From NCBI GenBank assembly GCA_035701265.1, contig DASSNU010000020.1, positions 186,001 through 250,000 of the forward strand: a stretch of DNA of 64,000 nucleotides. Direction: 5' to 3'. Below are positions 1 to 9,401 of this stretch, piece after piece. Source of the DNA: DASSNU01 sp035701265 (lineage in GTDB: Bacteria; Gemmatimonadota; Gemmatimonadetes; Gemmatimonadales; Gemmatimonadaceae). The position numbers were made by a program, and so were the translations under genes. How positions within the stretch are numbered: the stretch's first letter is position 1; each line of letters opens with the position of its first letter. Below the pieces are notes generated by a model. It worked only from the letters and a program-made list of their open reading frames with translations. It did not search any database and had not been told where the DNA came from.

Positions 1-206
1 CCGTCGATCCCACGCTGGACCTGGTGGCCATCGAGGCTGCCGTGCGCACCATGATTGGTGACAAGGACGAAGCGATCAACCTCCTCACCCGCTACCTGGC
101 GGCGAACCCGGAGCACCGCGAGGGGTTCGCCACGCAGAACTACTGGTGGTGGCAGCCGCTCCGGGAGGATCCGCGCTACATCGCGCTGGTCGGAATACAG
201 CGCTGA
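1..206 (+). CDS. C-terminal end of a TPR-like protein (5' truncated by window)
   Basis: The frame is open from the first bases of the window (first full codon at 3) to the stop at 204-206, so only the last 67 or so residues are present. They form an amphipathic helical pair (GDKDEAINLLTRYLAANPEHR) and end in a Trp-rich segment, WWWQPLREDPRY. Such tails are common at the ends of TPR-containing proteins, including TPR-bearing Ser/Thr kinases, in Gemmatimonadota and Acidobacteria. The identity of the missing N-terminal part is inference. Confidence 0.5.
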   Translation, partial: VDPTLDLVAIEAAVRTMIGDKDEAINLLTRYLAANPEHREGFATQNYWWWQPLREDPRYIALVGIQR

Positions 207-331
207 GTGCTCGCGCCGCGACGCAGCGGCGCGGGTGGAACACCATGCAGGACGGACATCACGCGACGACATCGCCCGTGCAGCCTCTCTGGCGCGACGG
301 GCGCTCACGTTATTCACACGGAGTGTCACGC

Positions 332-1915
332 ATGCGCATGCTCCCCTTGCTTTCCCTCCTCGCCGCTGGCGCGCTTGCCGCGTGTGCGCGCGACGCGTCC
401 TCTCCTGCTCCCACTGAACCGCCGCTGGAGGCACACAAGGGATCCACTCCCGTCACCACGACGACCACCGCGTGCAGCGCCACCGTCGCCGATCAGGTAT
501 CGGCGCAGATCGATCTCCTGTTCACCGGCGGCGCGCGCTCCAATGCGCAGCGACAGTTCCGAGCGATCAAGAGCGCGTGCCCATCCAAGCTCGACAAGGC
601 GATCACGCTCACGGTCGAGCTCATCGATTTCTCGCTCGACGCCTTTCCGCCGGGCCCGTCGCAGAGTCGTGCGGACGATGTGGTGACGCTCTGGCGCTTG
701 CTGTCGCTCTTCGTCACCCCCGACACACCCATCTCGGCCACTGGCACCGTGCTCACGCAGGGGACCGCGGCCGTGTGCGGCTCCGACGGATGCTCCGGCA
801 TCCTGCGCGCCGTCAATGGTCTGGCCGGTCTCGTGGTGCATGCCGGATCGGTGGATGGCCCGCACCTCTTCGGGTTCTCCCCCGCGACGTGCTTCAGCAC
901 CACGCTCAACGTGCGACCGCACTGCTTCGACTTCTTCGTCTATCCGACGGATGCGATCCCGTTCGCCGTGCCGGTCACCGTGATCAATTGTCCGGCCATC
1001 AACGTCGATCCCACGGTGCAGGCACGCGCGCTGGGCGCTCACCCGTCGGCTCCAGGGAGCGACCAGGTGCTGGTGGCGCCTCCCGACGATAACGTCGCAT
1101 TCCACTGCGAGGACGTCGCCGCCACGTTCGGCGCGAATGACTCGTTCCTGGACCGCCTCTCGAATTGGGCGTCGGCCATCCTGACGCCGCGCACGTTGGA
1201 GGCGGGGCATCTCGGCCAGGGATCGCTCTCCAAAGGCTTCAGCATCTGGGGGCTCGTCGATCCGCTGACCTTCTCTGCGGATTTCGAGCACGACGCCGTC
1301 GGCGCACCGCCGCAGACGCCCGATGTGGGACTGGCGTGGCTGCTCTCGATCACGGATCCGGGGAGCATCACCGTGCAGAACGCGTTGGGCGATGACAATA
1401 CACGCCTCGTGGTGCTCGATCAGAAGGGTGGGGCGAGCGCCAACAGCGGCGGCCTCTTCCTGCGCGGACGGCTTTCCGTACCGCAAACCACCGGGATCTT
1501 CCGCGTGCGCTGGCGCTCGCTCATCGCCACGCCGACGGTGAAGCTGGCGACCTTCTTCGTGAGGGCGTCGAACGGCGCCGCCATCGCGCAGCTCGCCTAC
1601 ATCCCCCCGCGTACTGGCGCGCATGCCGGGCTTCTCACCTTCGACGGTGACACGCTGAACGTGGGGTGGACGCAGAACGTGTCGCAACGCTTCGAGTTCG
1701 AGGTCGATCTCAACGCCCGCACCGTTCGCCTGGTGAGCATCGACGGCCAACCGGTGACGCGCGCCAACGGGCAGCCACTCGGCGCCAAGCCGTTCCTCGC
1801 TGCGGCGGCGGACCTGGGGGCCATCAGCGTGGAGCTCGTCGGGATCGATGCGCAGATCGTGGGGTGGGATGACCTCGCGATCGACCGCCTGCCCGATCCC
1901 GTGGGCGCGCCGTAA
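332..1915 (+). CDS. Secreted lipoprotein with C-terminal jelly-roll-like region, function unknown
   Basis: A 527-residue protein. I chose ATG 332 because a lipoprotein signal starts there: MRMLPLLSLLAAG, then a lipobox ALAAC with the lipidated Cys near residue 18. The longer open frame upstream has no signal peptide. A Thr/Pro-rich stretch follows, then a middle region with several Cys residues, which suggests an exported disulfide-bonded domain. The last 190 or so residues are beta-rich (FSADFEHDAVG..., LFLRGRLSVP, FEFEVDLNARTVRLVSIDG) and resemble LamG or concanavalin-type sandwiches. I do not recognise a specific family. It stands alone, with a strong hairpin just downstream. Confidence 0.65.
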   Translation: MRMLPLLSLLAAGALAACARDASSPAPTEPPLEAHKGSTPVTTTTTACSATVADQVSAQIDLLFTGGARSNAQRQFRAIKSACPSKLDKAITLTVELIDFSLDAFPPGPSQSRADDVVTLWRLLSLFVTPDTPISATGTVLTQGTAAVCGSDGCSGILRAVNGLAGLVVHAGSVDGPHLFGFSPATCFSTTLNVRPHCFDFFVYPTDAIPFAVPVTVINCPAINVDPTVQARALGAHPSAPGSDQVLVAPPDDNVAFHCEDVAATFGANDSFLDRLSNWASAILTPRTLEAGHLGQGSLSKGFSIWGLVDPLTFSADFEHDAVGAPPQTPDVGLAWLLSITDPGSITVQNALGDDNTRLVVLDQKGGASANSGGLFLRGRLSVPQTTGIFRVRWRSLIATPTVKLATFFVRASNGAAIAQLAYIPPRTGAHAGLLTFDGDTLNVGWTQNVSQRFEFEVDLNARTVRLVSIDGQPVTRANGQPLGAKPFLAAAADLGAISVELVGIDAQIVGWDDLAIDRLPDPVGAP

Positions 1916-1932
1916 CGCTGCGCTGCGCGGGT

Positions 1933-1978
1933 CCGGTCCACGGCGGGGGGCGCTCCCCAGCCGCCCGCCGTGGACCGG
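1933..1978. terminator. Strong inverted repeat after the lipoprotein gene
   Basis: A perfect 15-bp stem pairs 1933-1947 with 1964-1978 around a 16-base loop, which can itself pair GGG with CCC. It starts 17 bases after the lipoprotein stop and lies before the PDZ gene. No T-tract follows, so it may act as a Rho-assisted terminator or an mRNA 3' stabiliser. Confidence 0.55.
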
Positions 1979-2052
1979 CAACCCTCCTCCCGTGGCGGGG
2001 TGACTGACGGGGTGAATCTCCCCACTCATTCACCACGTGAAGCGAGGTTGTC

Positions 2053-3285
2053 ATGCGTCGGTCACTGTGCATCGCCGCGCTTGCCATGGGGCTCGTCGTG
2101 TCGTCCGCGGCGGCTCAAGGGCGGGCGCCCCGCAGCAATCGCGATCAGCGAAGCGTCGTCTCCGTCTGGCGCACGGACGACGATGCGCGCGCGGTCCTGG
2201 GCATCAGCACCAGCTCCGGCGGCGAGCGCGACACTCTGGGGCTCCTCATCGTCAGCATCGAGCCGGGTAGCCCGGCGGAACAGGCCGGTCTCGAGGAAGG
2301 CAACCGCATCGTCTCCATCAACGGCACGTCGCTCAAGCTCTCCCCCATGGACGCCGGCGAGTCGGACATGCGCGGCATCCTGTCGCGCCGCCTCACGCGC
2401 GAGATGCACAAGGTCAAGCCGGGCGACGAGGTCTCGCTCGAAGTGTGGAACGGGGGACGGACGCGCACCGTACGCGTGAAGCCCGTGAGTGCCGAAGACC
2501 TGCACCCCAAGATGGACATGGATGAAATGCGCGACTCCGCGCGTGCGCGCCCGGTGCTGGGGATCAGCGTGGGTGGCGCGAGCGCGCGCGATACGCTCGG
2601 GTTGTTCGTGGAGAGCGTGACGCCGGACGGCCCGGCGGAGCAGGCAGGGATCTTCGAGGGGGACCGCATCGCGGCGATCAATGGCGTGGACCTGCGCATC
2701 GGCAAGGAGGACGCCGGCGATCCGGAAGTTGCGTCCGCCAAGGCGCAGCGCCTGCAGCGCGAGATGCGGAAGGTCGGAGCGGGGCAGTCCGTGGAGCTCC
2801 GCGTCTACTCCAACGGCCAGTTCCACACGGTGCGCGTGCAGCCGAAGAAGTACGAGGACGTGTACGGCGACGCGGGCGGCTTCCAGTTCTTCGGGAACGG
2901 GAACGCGATCGTGGTCCCCAGCTTCCGGTACGATGGAGGGACGGTCCGCATCCCGCGGATCAACATTGCGCCGATGGTGGAGCGGTTGAACCAGCTGCAG
3001 TTCCGCATGCGGAGCGATGTGCAGCCGGAAACGTCGGAGGTGCTCGCGCGCACGATGGCTGCGCGCGAGCAGGCCCTCCAGGCCGCGCAGGAGCGGATGG
3101 CCGCGGTCACCGCACGGCTGGCCTCGCAGCAGGCGCAGCAGGCGCAGCAGGCAGAGCGGAGCCGCGCTCTCCAGGCGCGGATGGCAGCCAACCTGGCTGA
3201 CATGCAGGGGCGGCTTTCGCAGCGCGCGTCGGAGCTGGAGGCCGAGCTCCGCGCGCGCGGCGCCACGTACCACTACCGCTTCTGA
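2053..3285 (+). CDS. Secreted double-PDZ protein with C-terminal coiled coil
   Basis: A 410-residue protein with a signal peptide (MRRSLCIAALAMGLVVSSAAAQ). An AGCGAGG ribosome site precedes ATG 2053. Two homologous PDZ domains lie at about residues 45-140 and 165-270. Both begin LGIS and contain a GSPAEQAGL or GPAEQAGI carboxylate-binding-loop region and an RI-x-x-ING strand. Both start with a similar RDTLGL segment, which points to an internal duplication. A Gln/Ala-rich coiled coil fills about residues 330-405. There is no protease domain, so it is probably a periplasmic scaffold or chaperone-like adaptor. The binding partner is unknown. Confidence 0.8.
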   Translation: MRRSLCIAALAMGLVVSSAAAQGRAPRSNRDQRSVVSVWRTDDDARAVLGISTSSGGERDTLGLLIVSIEPGSPAEQAGLEEGNRIVSINGTSLKLSPMDAGESDMRGILSRRLTREMHKVKPGDEVSLEVWNGGRTRTVRVKPVSAEDLHPKMDMDEMRDSARARPVLGISVGGASARDTLGLFVESVTPDGPAEQAGIFEGDRIAAINGVDLRIGKEDAGDPEVASAKAQRLQREMRKVGAGQSVELRVYSNGQFHTVRVQPKKYEDVYGDAGGFQFFGNGNAIVVPSFRYDGGTVRIPRINIAPMVERLNQLQFRMRSDVQPETSEVLARTMAAREQALQAAQERMAAVTARLASQQAQQAQQAERSRALQARMAANLADMQGRLSQRASELEAELRARGATYHYRF

Positions 3286-3296
3286 GCGCGCGCACC

Positions 3297-3322
3297 GCAG
3301 CGCGCGCGGCGCCTCGCGCTGC
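3297..3322. terminator. Possible bidirectional terminator between convergent genes
   Basis: An 8-bp perfect stem (GCAGCGCG with CGCGCTGC) and a 10-base loop sit in the 109-bp gap between the convergent PDZ and M14 genes. There is no T-tract, and the GC-rich context makes chance stems common. Confidence 0.3.
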
Positions 3323-3394
3323 ACGTACCGGCTCACGCCGGGCGTACCGCGTCTTGCCGCGCGTACGGCCACTCGCCGCGCGCGACGCGGCGCC

Positions 3395-6220
3395 TTAGAA
3401 CGCCGGGCCGAGCAGGATCGCGTTCAGCACCAGCGGATCGAGCGCGCGCCACCAGCCGCGGAACATCGGCTCGTTGGCGAAGAGTACGACGTGTCCGTCC
3501 CCTTCCGACTCCTCGATCAGGAACGCCGTTCCGTGGAGGAGCCGCTCCGTGTTTCCAGGCCACTCGAACCCCGCGCGGAGGAGCGTCCCCGTGTCGGGAA
3601 AGACGGCCACGTTCGCGCCGGACTGCGAGAGCGTGTAGAAGGTGGACCCGTCCATCATCACGGTGAGACGCGAACGGGTGGTGCCGTACGTCAGCCAGTG
3701 CGTGCGGTCGAGCGCCACCTCGAAGGACGAACCCGGAATGGGCGCCGGACGTCCGTTGTTCGCCGACGGACTCCGGAAAGGCGCGCCGTTGACGCTGTCC
3801 GCCGCCGCACGCTCGGCCTCCGCCAATCCCGTCGTGTCGCGCTGGTCGCCGTTCCCTACCACGCGCGCGCTCGTGAGGTGTACGTCACCCCGCGCCGCCC
3901 ACGCGCTCGATCCTCCCATCGTGATGAGCGTCCCGCCGCGCGCCACCCAGTCGCGGATATGGTCCGCGCCCCCAGACCCGAGCCGCGCGGCGAGCGCGCC
4001 GGGCGATGCATCGGGAAGAATGATCACATTGAAGTCGGACAGATCGGCACGCGCGAGCGTGCCGAGGGAGAGCGGCGTGAAGGGAATTCCGTAGCGCTGC
4101 TCCAGGCTCCACCACACGTCGCCATACCCGGGCTGTGAGATGCCGTCGTCTCCGATCAGCGCGATGGTGGGACGCTCGAGCGCGACGATCGGCTCGGAGC
4201 CCACGCCGTACTGCCCCTCGCGCGTGAAGGCGGTGTTCACCGGTGTCACCACCACGCCGCTCACGCGCGCGAGCGAATCCAGCGCGTGGTGCAGCGTGCC
4301 GGGATTCCGGATCACGCGCACCACGAACGTCCCGCGCGGCCAACTGCGCCCGGCGGCCTCGATGGGCACTGTGGCGACGCTCACGCGATACCCGGCGGCC
4401 AGCAGGTCGTAGACGAGCCGGCGCGCGCCGCTCCGCTCGGGAGAGAAGAGATAGGCCGAGCGCGCGGGCCCCTCGCCCTGCACGCCGCCATCCACGGCGA
4501 TCCCCAGGTCGGCGCCGGCAGCCGGTGCGCGCGGCACGATGGGGGGCGCGAGCGTATCGGCGGGGGGGAGGTGCAGCAGCTCGCCGGACACCGCGGGCGC
4601 GTCTTCCGTCCAGTACGACTCCACGCCGAAGGTGACCGGGAGCGCCCACGCCGTGACATCGTAGAACTCATAGCCTTCCCGCGTGCCGCTCTCGCCGCGC
4701 AGGAGATTGCGGCGGAACTTCGCGAGCTGCGTGCGGAGAAAGAGGGAGTCGTCTTCGGGATCGAGCTCGAGCACCGCACGCGCCACGCGACCCTGTGGTT
4801 GCGCCAGGTCCACCACATACGCACCCGCGTCGAAGCGGTGCGGGCCGACGCTCCCGTCCAGGTAGCCGTGCGCGCGCGTCGATCCGAATGGCGCGCTGGC
4901 ACGCCGCACCTCGATACCTGCGCGGAGCAGCGAGGCGGCGAGCTCCTCCGCGCGCGCGGGATCGGTGCCCGGAACGAGGACCACGCGCTTCATGGGGCGC
5001 GTGCGTCCCTCGTCCACGGCGCGCTGGCGAAAGCTCACGTAGTCGCGGAGCCGCTCGGTACGGTGCGACGCCGTGGCGGCCACCGTGGCGAGCGCGGCGA
5101 CCACGTGCTTCGAGATGCCGTCGCGAAAGGTGAGGATCGTGCCGTCGTCACGGCGCCAGCGGATGCCCTTCCACCCGCCGCCGTCGGTCTCGTACGTCAT
5201 CCCCGTCGCGCCGGTGAGCGAGGGCCACGTGTCCCAGTAGCCCGGGTAGTAGAGATCGAACACGTCGCGTACGTAGTAGAGCCAGCCGTGCGCGTCGAAT
5301 GCCGCCGCGTTCGCGCCGCCGATGAGGTCGATCCACTTGGCCGACTGCGCGCCGATGTTCGCGTTCACTGGACGCGCCGCGGGCGGAAAGTAGAACTGCT
5401 CCGTCATCCCGTGCAGATCGGCGGACACCTGCGGATGCCAGCGCAGCATCTCGCGCATCATCGCCTGTACCTCGCGCTGCGTGCTCGCCAGCACGTCGCG
5501 GTTCATATCGAAGCGATAGTGATTGAACCGTCCCTGGATGCTCCACGGCTCGTCGTGCTCCATCGCGTCGGGGTCCGGATTGCGCACGCCGAGCGAGTTG
5601 TACCAGACGGCGAACCGCTCGTGCCCGTCGGGATTGGCGCTGGCGTTGATGATCACGATGGTGTTGCGGAGCATCTCGAGCGTGGCGGGCTCCTCGCTCG
5701 CCGCCAACTGGTAGAGCAGCGGCATGGCCGCCTCGAACCCCGGGCTCTCGTTGCCGTGGATGGAGCAGGAGAACCAGACCACGGCCGGCGTGCGCTCCGC
5801 GAGCTGCGAGAGCTCCGCCGCGCTCACGCCGCGCGGATCGGCCAGCCGATCCAGATCGGCGCGGATGGCATCGAGCCGCGCGATGTTCTCCGGCGCGGAG
5901 ACGATGTACACGCGCATGGGGCGCCGCTCGTTGGTGGCGCCGAACGTCTCCACCCGCACGCGATCGTGCGCCGCCGTGGCGATGGCGCGCAGCACCTCCT
6001 GCTGCTCGGCGTACTGCGTGTTGCGCTCGCCAATGGCGTAGCCCAGGAGCGCGTCGGGGCGCGGCACGTCGGCGCGGTACGGACCACGATCGTAGAACCC
6101 GTACGCGCCTGCATCGCGCGCGGCGACGGTGTCCTGCTGCGCGGCGGTGGACGCCGCGGCGCCGGCGAACATCGTCGCGACGAGCAGGACGGGAACGACC
6201 GGCCGGAGGGAGAGGGACAT
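3395..6220 (-). CDS. Secreted M14-family zinc carboxypeptidase
   Basis: A 941-residue protein with a signal peptide (VLLVATMFAGAAASTAAQ). The M14 domain occupies about residues 60-400. Zinc ligands are visible as H155 and E158 (SIHGNESPG) and H270 (SADLHG). NPDGHERF and the RFDMNRD substrate-binding segment also match the family. The candidate catalytic Glu is in GMTYETDGGG. The roughly 500 residues after the peptidase domain form a second part rich in beta strands, with a glutamine-amidotransferase-like section (VIILPDASPGALAARLG... TLITMGGSSAWAARG); its role is unknown. The gene lies 75 bp downstream of kup on the same strand and may be co-transcribed. Confidence 0.87.
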   Translation of the reverse strand: MSLSLRPVVPVLLVATMFAGAAASTAAQQDTVAARDAGAYGFYDRGPYRADVPRPDALLGYAIGERNTQYAEQQEVLRAIATAAHDRVRVETFGATNERRPMRVYIVSAPENIARLDAIRADLDRLADPRGVSAAELSQLAERTPAVVWFSCSIHGNESPGFEAAMPLLYQLAASEEPATLEMLRNTIVIINASANPDGHERFAVWYNSLGVRNPDPDAMEHDEPWSIQGRFNHYRFDMNRDVLASTQREVQAMMREMLRWHPQVSADLHGMTEQFYFPPAARPVNANIGAQSAKWIDLIGGANAAAFDAHGWLYYVRDVFDLYYPGYWDTWPSLTGATGMTYETDGGGWKGIRWRRDDGTILTFRDGISKHVVAALATVAATASHRTERLRDYVSFRQRAVDEGRTRPMKRVVLVPGTDPARAEELAASLLRAGIEVRRASAPFGSTRAHGYLDGSVGPHRFDAGAYVVDLAQPQGRVARAVLELDPEDDSLFLRTQLAKFRRNLLRGESGTREGYEFYDVTAWALPVTFGVESYWTEDAPAVSGELLHLPPADTLAPPIVPRAPAAGADLGIAVDGGVQGEGPARSAYLFSPERSGARRLVYDLLAAGYRVSVATVPIEAAGRSWPRGTFVVRVIRNPGTLHHALDSLARVSGVVVTPVNTAFTREGQYGVGSEPIVALERPTIALIGDDGISQPGYGDVWWSLEQRYGIPFTPLSLGTLARADLSDFNVIILPDASPGALAARLGSGGADHIRDWVARGGTLITMGGSSAWAARGDVHLTSARVVGNGDQRDTTGLAEAERAAADSVNGAPFRSPSANNGRPAPIPGSSFEVALDRTHWLTYGTTRSRLTVMMDGSTFYTLSQSGANVAVFPDTGTLLRAGFEWPGNTERLLHGTAFLIEESEGDGHVVLFANEPMFRGWWRALDPLVLNAILLGPAF

Positions 6221-6295
6221 GACGTTCCGTGCGCAGGAGGTGGATGGACGGTGCGCGCGGGCGCGCGCGAGCGGTCGGAAGGCGATGGCGAACGA

Positions 6296-8428
6296 TCAGA
6301 ACTCGATCTGTGCTCCAAGCTCCACGACGCGGTTGGGCGGTATGCCGAAGAACTGCGTCGCGCCGCGCGCGTTGCGGGACATGAACGCGAACAGCGCCTT
6401 GCGCCAGCGGTGCATGGGCGACGCGCCGGTGGCGATGAGCCGCTCGCGTCCCAGGTAGAACGTCGTCGCCATGGGACGCGCATCGAGCCCGGTGGCGCGC
6501 GCCTGCTCCATGATGTCCGGCACGTTCGGCGATTCCATGAAGCCGTAGTGCGCATCGATGCGGTAGAATCCCTGCCCGAGCGCCGAGACGTGCAGACGCT
6601 CCTCGTTCGCCAGGAAGGGCACTTCGGCCGTGTGCACCGAGAGGAGGACCACCTGCTCGTGCAGTACCTTGTTGTGCTTCAGGTGGTGGAGGAGCACCAC
6701 CGGCGTGCTCTGCGGTCCGGAGGTCATGAAGACGGCGGTGCCCGGCACGCGCAGCGGCTGACGGCGCGCCACATCGGCCAGAAAGAGATCGAGCGGCATG
6801 CCGCCGCTGGCCAGGATGTCGTACAGCACCGCACGTCCTTCCTTCCATGTGCTCATCATGACGTAGACGATGATCGCCACGGCCAGCGGGAACCACCCGC
6901 CGCTGGCGATCTTCACCACATTGGCGCTGAAGAAGGAGAGATCGATGGTGAGAAAGAGCGCCACGAAGAGCACGGAGCGCCACACCGGCCACTTGAAGCG
7001 CGACCGCGCCACCACCGCGAACAGGAGCGTGGTGATGGACATCGTGCCGGTGACCGCGATCCCGTATGCCGCCGCCAGCGCCGACACCGATCCAAAGGCG
7101 ATCACGAGCGCGATGCACGACACCATGAGCAGCGCGTTCACCTCCGGAACGTAGATCTGTCCCGACAGACTGGCCGACGTGTGCAGCACCGTCACGCGCG
7201 GCAGGTAGCCGAGCTGCATCGCCTGCCGCGCCAGCGAGAAGGCGCCGGAGATGAGCGCCTGCGATGCCACGATCGCCGCCATCATCGCGAGCAGCACCAT
7301 GGGATAGAGCAGCGGCTTGGGGACGAGCAGGAAGAACGGATTGGCCGACGCGCTCGCGTCGCGCAGCAGCAACGCGCCCTGCCCGAAGTAGTTGAGCAGC
7401 AGCGCGGGGAAGACGATCGCGAACCAGGCCACGCGAATGGGGCGCGTGCCGAAGTGCCCCAGGTCGGCGTACAGCGCTTCCGTGCCGGTGATGACCAGCA
7501 CCACCGCGCCCAGAATGAAGAAGCCGACGGTACCATTGTTCGCGAAGAAGCGCACTGCGTAGAGCGGGTTGACGGCGAGCAGGATCTGCGGCTCGCGCGC
7601 GATCTCGATGATCCCGAACAGCGCGATCGTGCTGAACCAGAGCATCATCACCGGGCCGAAGACCCGCCCCACCCCGGCCGTGCCGCGCCGCTGCACCATG
7701 AAGAGCGCGAACAGGATCGCCACCGTGAGGGGGACGACGTACGGCTGCAGCGCGGGCGTGGCCACGTGCAACCCCTCCATGGCGCCGAGCACGGAGATGG
7801 CCGGCGTGATGATCCCCTCGCCGAAGAGCAGCGACGTGCCGAAGAGTCCGAGTCCCACGAGCAGACCGCGGCGCCATCGCTCCGGCCGCTCCGCCACGCG
7901 CTGCTGAATGAGCGCGAGGAGCGCGAGCGTCCCCCCTTCGCCGCGGTTGTCGGCGCGCAGCACGAAGACGATGTACTTGACGCTCACCACCAGCGTGAGC
8001 GCCCACACGATGAGCGAGAGCACGCCGTAGACGTGCGGGATGGTGGCGGACAGTCCGCCCACGCTGCTGAACGACTCCTTCATGGCGTACAGCGGACTCG
8101 TTCCGATGTCGCCGTAGACCACGCCCAGCGCGGTAAGCCCCAGGAGCGCCAGTCGCCGCCCGGTCGGGTGTGCCGGCGCATGATGCTCGGCCAGCCGCGG
8201 CGCCGGGATCGCGCGCTCCTGCGATGGGGTGGCCCGCCCTGTAGTCGATTGCGTCGCGGATTGGCCAGCCGCCGCGGCGAGGGGACTCTCCTTCACTACC
8301 GCCTCCGGCTCCGTGCCGGACGCAGGCTGGACAACCGATGGGGCAGGCTCCTCCGCCGGGTCTGCCGAACGAGACGTGTCGTGCGTGGTGTCCTGCTTGG
8401 AGGCGTTGGGGTCGTGGCTCATGTCCAC
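6296..8428 (-). CDS. kup: Kup-type low-affinity potassium transporter
   Basis: A 710-residue inner-membrane K+ (probably K+/H+ symport) transporter of the KUP/HAK family. The family signature GVVYGDIGTSPLYA is at residues 102-115, followed by about 12 hydrophobic helices and a cytoplasmic C-terminal domain (about 560-710). The first 90 residues are a Pro/Ala/Thr-rich hydrophilic extension that most Kup proteins lack. The start could be GTG 8428 or ATG 8422, and neither has a clear ribosome site. I saw no c-di-AMP-type leader in the 154 bp upstream. Confidence 0.93.
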   Translation of the reverse strand: MDMSHDPNASKQDTTHDTSRSADPAEEPAPSVVQPASGTEPEAVVKESPLAAAAGQSATQSTTGRATPSQERAIPAPRLAEHHAPAHPTGRRLALLGLTALGVVYGDIGTSPLYAMKESFSSVGGLSATIPHVYGVLSLIVWALTLVVSVKYIVFVLRADNRGEGGTLALLALIQQRVAERPERWRRGLLVGLGLFGTSLLFGEGIITPAISVLGAMEGLHVATPALQPYVVPLTVAILFALFMVQRRGTAGVGRVFGPVMMLWFSTIALFGIIEIAREPQILLAVNPLYAVRFFANNGTVGFFILGAVVLVITGTEALYADLGHFGTRPIRVAWFAIVFPALLLNYFGQGALLLRDASASANPFFLLVPKPLLYPMVLLAMMAAIVASQALISGAFSLARQAMQLGYLPRVTVLHTSASLSGQIYVPEVNALLMVSCIALVIAFGSVSALAAAYGIAVTGTMSITTLLFAVVARSRFKWPVWRSVLFVALFLTIDLSFFSANVVKIASGGWFPLAVAIIVYVMMSTWKEGRAVLYDILASGGMPLDLFLADVARRQPLRVPGTAVFMTSGPQSTPVVLLHHLKHNKVLHEQVVLLSVHTAEVPFLANEERLHVSALGQGFYRIDAHYGFMESPNVPDIMEQARATGLDARPMATTFYLGRERLIATGASPMHRWRKALFAFMSRNARGATQFFGIPPNRVVELGAQIEF

Positions 8429-8498
8429 GCGGAGGAGGGAAGGGCCCAGGGCGGCCCTGCGGAGTGCCGGGCGGTGAGGTCCGGCGGCGAAACGTGAA

Positions 8499-8526
8499 AC
8501 GGGGCGCGAGCTCCGTCGCGCCCCGT
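8499..8526 (-). terminator. Rho-independent terminator after padR
   Basis: A perfect 11-bp stem pairs 8499-8509 with 8516-8526 around a 6-base loop. Read on the minus strand it is followed by a T-rich stretch (GTTTCACGTTT). It lies just past the padR stop and before kup, so it should separate the two transcripts. Confidence 0.7.
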
Positions 8527-8582
8527 CCGAAAGTTAGCTGTGCCCGCGCACGCGTCCAGCGGTGCGACGGAGCAGCGAACGC

Positions 8583-9197
8583 TCAGCGCGATAGCTCGTC
8601 GATCTCCCGCCGCGCGCGCTCGAGAATGTCCGCGATCTTCTCGAGCCGTTCGGCGTCGCGCGCCCCCCCTCCACGAGCGGCCGCGCCGTAGACCGAGCGC
8701 GCCAGGTCGCGCACGGCGCCGTTCACCCGTCCCATCGGCGCGCTGAAGAAGGTCGCGCCGAACTCCGCGATGCGGTCGAAGATCCCTTCCACCGTGGACT
8801 TGTTCTGCTCGAGGTAGGCCTTCCCCTCCGTCGTGATCTCGTAGATGCGCTTGCCGCCGTCCTCGGCCACCGAGCGTGCGTAGCCCAGGTCCTCGAGCAT
8901 CGTGAGGGTGGGGTAGACCGTGCCCGGGCTGGGGGAGTACGCACCGCCGAAGCGATCCTCCAGCTCCTTGATGATCTCGTAGCCGTGGCGCGGCTTCTCG
9001 TCGAGGAGCTGCAGGATGACGTACTTGAGGTCGCCATGGCCGAACATCCTGCTGCCGCGATAGGCGCCGCCGCGTCGCGCGCCGGGCGCGCCCCAGAAGG
9101 CGGCCATGTAGGCCGGGTCGAATCCCCATCCCCGCCGCCCCCCGCCGGCCCATCCGCGCCGATGTCCGGCGCCGCCGTACCAGTACGATCCGCACAT
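8583..9197 (-). CDS. PadR-family transcriptional regulator
   Basis: A 204-residue repressor. ATG 9197 was chosen because GGGAGGTG lies 5 bases before it; the longer frame lacks this. Residues 1-50 are a Gly/Arg/Trp-rich disordered leader. The winged-helix domain spans about 55-130, with the PadR hallmarks LKYVILQLLDEKPRHGYEI, PSPGTVYPTLTMLEDLGY and RIYEITTEG. The C-terminal helical dimerisation segment is of the short Vir-like type. Its own promoter carries an ATCGCGAT palindrome, so autorepression is likely. The ligand is unknown. The kup gene lies downstream, beyond a terminator. Confidence 0.9.
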   Translation of the reverse strand: MCGSYWYGGAGHRRGWAGGGRRGWGFDPAYMAAFWGAPGARRGGAYRGSRMFGHGDLKYVILQLLDEKPRHGYEIIKELEDRFGGAYSPSPGTVYPTLTMLEDLGYARSVAEDGGKRIYEITTEGKAYLEQNKSTVEGIFDRIAEFGATFFSAPMGRVNGAVRDLARSVYGAAARGGGARDAERLEKIADILERARREIDELSR

Positions 9198-9208
9198 CGT
9201 GCACCTCC

Positions 9209-9259
9209 CATGTGTCGCGAACGATCTCGTGTAGTGAGCGCCCATGTGTGTCGCGAACG
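9209..9259. repeat. Direct repeat in the padR leader
   Basis: CATGTGTCGCGAACG (9209-9223) recurs as CATGTGTGTCGCGAACG (9243-9259), differing by a two-base insertion. Both copies lie in the predicted padR untranslated leader. Each contains TCGCGA, related to the ATCGCGAT core of the upstream palindrome. Confidence 0.6.
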
Positions 9260-9373
9260 CCCGCGTCGTCCCCAATGCCCAGGCGTCTCGCGCACGGCCT
9301 ACCGTCTTGCTAACGCTCTCGGAACTGGCGCGCCCCCAGAGAAGCGCCACCGTTTTCCCGGATTCGACGCTGT

Positions 9374-9401
9374 AAGATATATCGCGATACGTCGGAGTCA
9401 A
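9374..9401 (-). promoter_or_regulatory. padR promoter with operator palindrome in the spacer
   Basis: On the minus strand, TTGACT (9396-9401) and TATCTT (9374-9379) are 16 bases apart. The spacer holds a perfect 10-bp palindrome, TATCGCGATA (9380-9389), touching the -10 box. AT-rich palindromes with a CGCG core are usual for PadR autoregulation, so this is the likely PadR binding site. Confidence 0.65.

Noticed and set aside
4286..8497. A 1403-codon open frame on the plus strand
   Set aside because: It runs antisense to the M14 and kup genes, is extremely rich in Arg and His, has no recognisable domain and crosses two real genes. It is a GC-rich shadow frame.
8429..8582. A c-di-AMP (ydaO-type) riboswitch before kup
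   Set aside because: The gap is only 154 bp, is partly occupied by the padR terminator and shows no conserved ydaO core.
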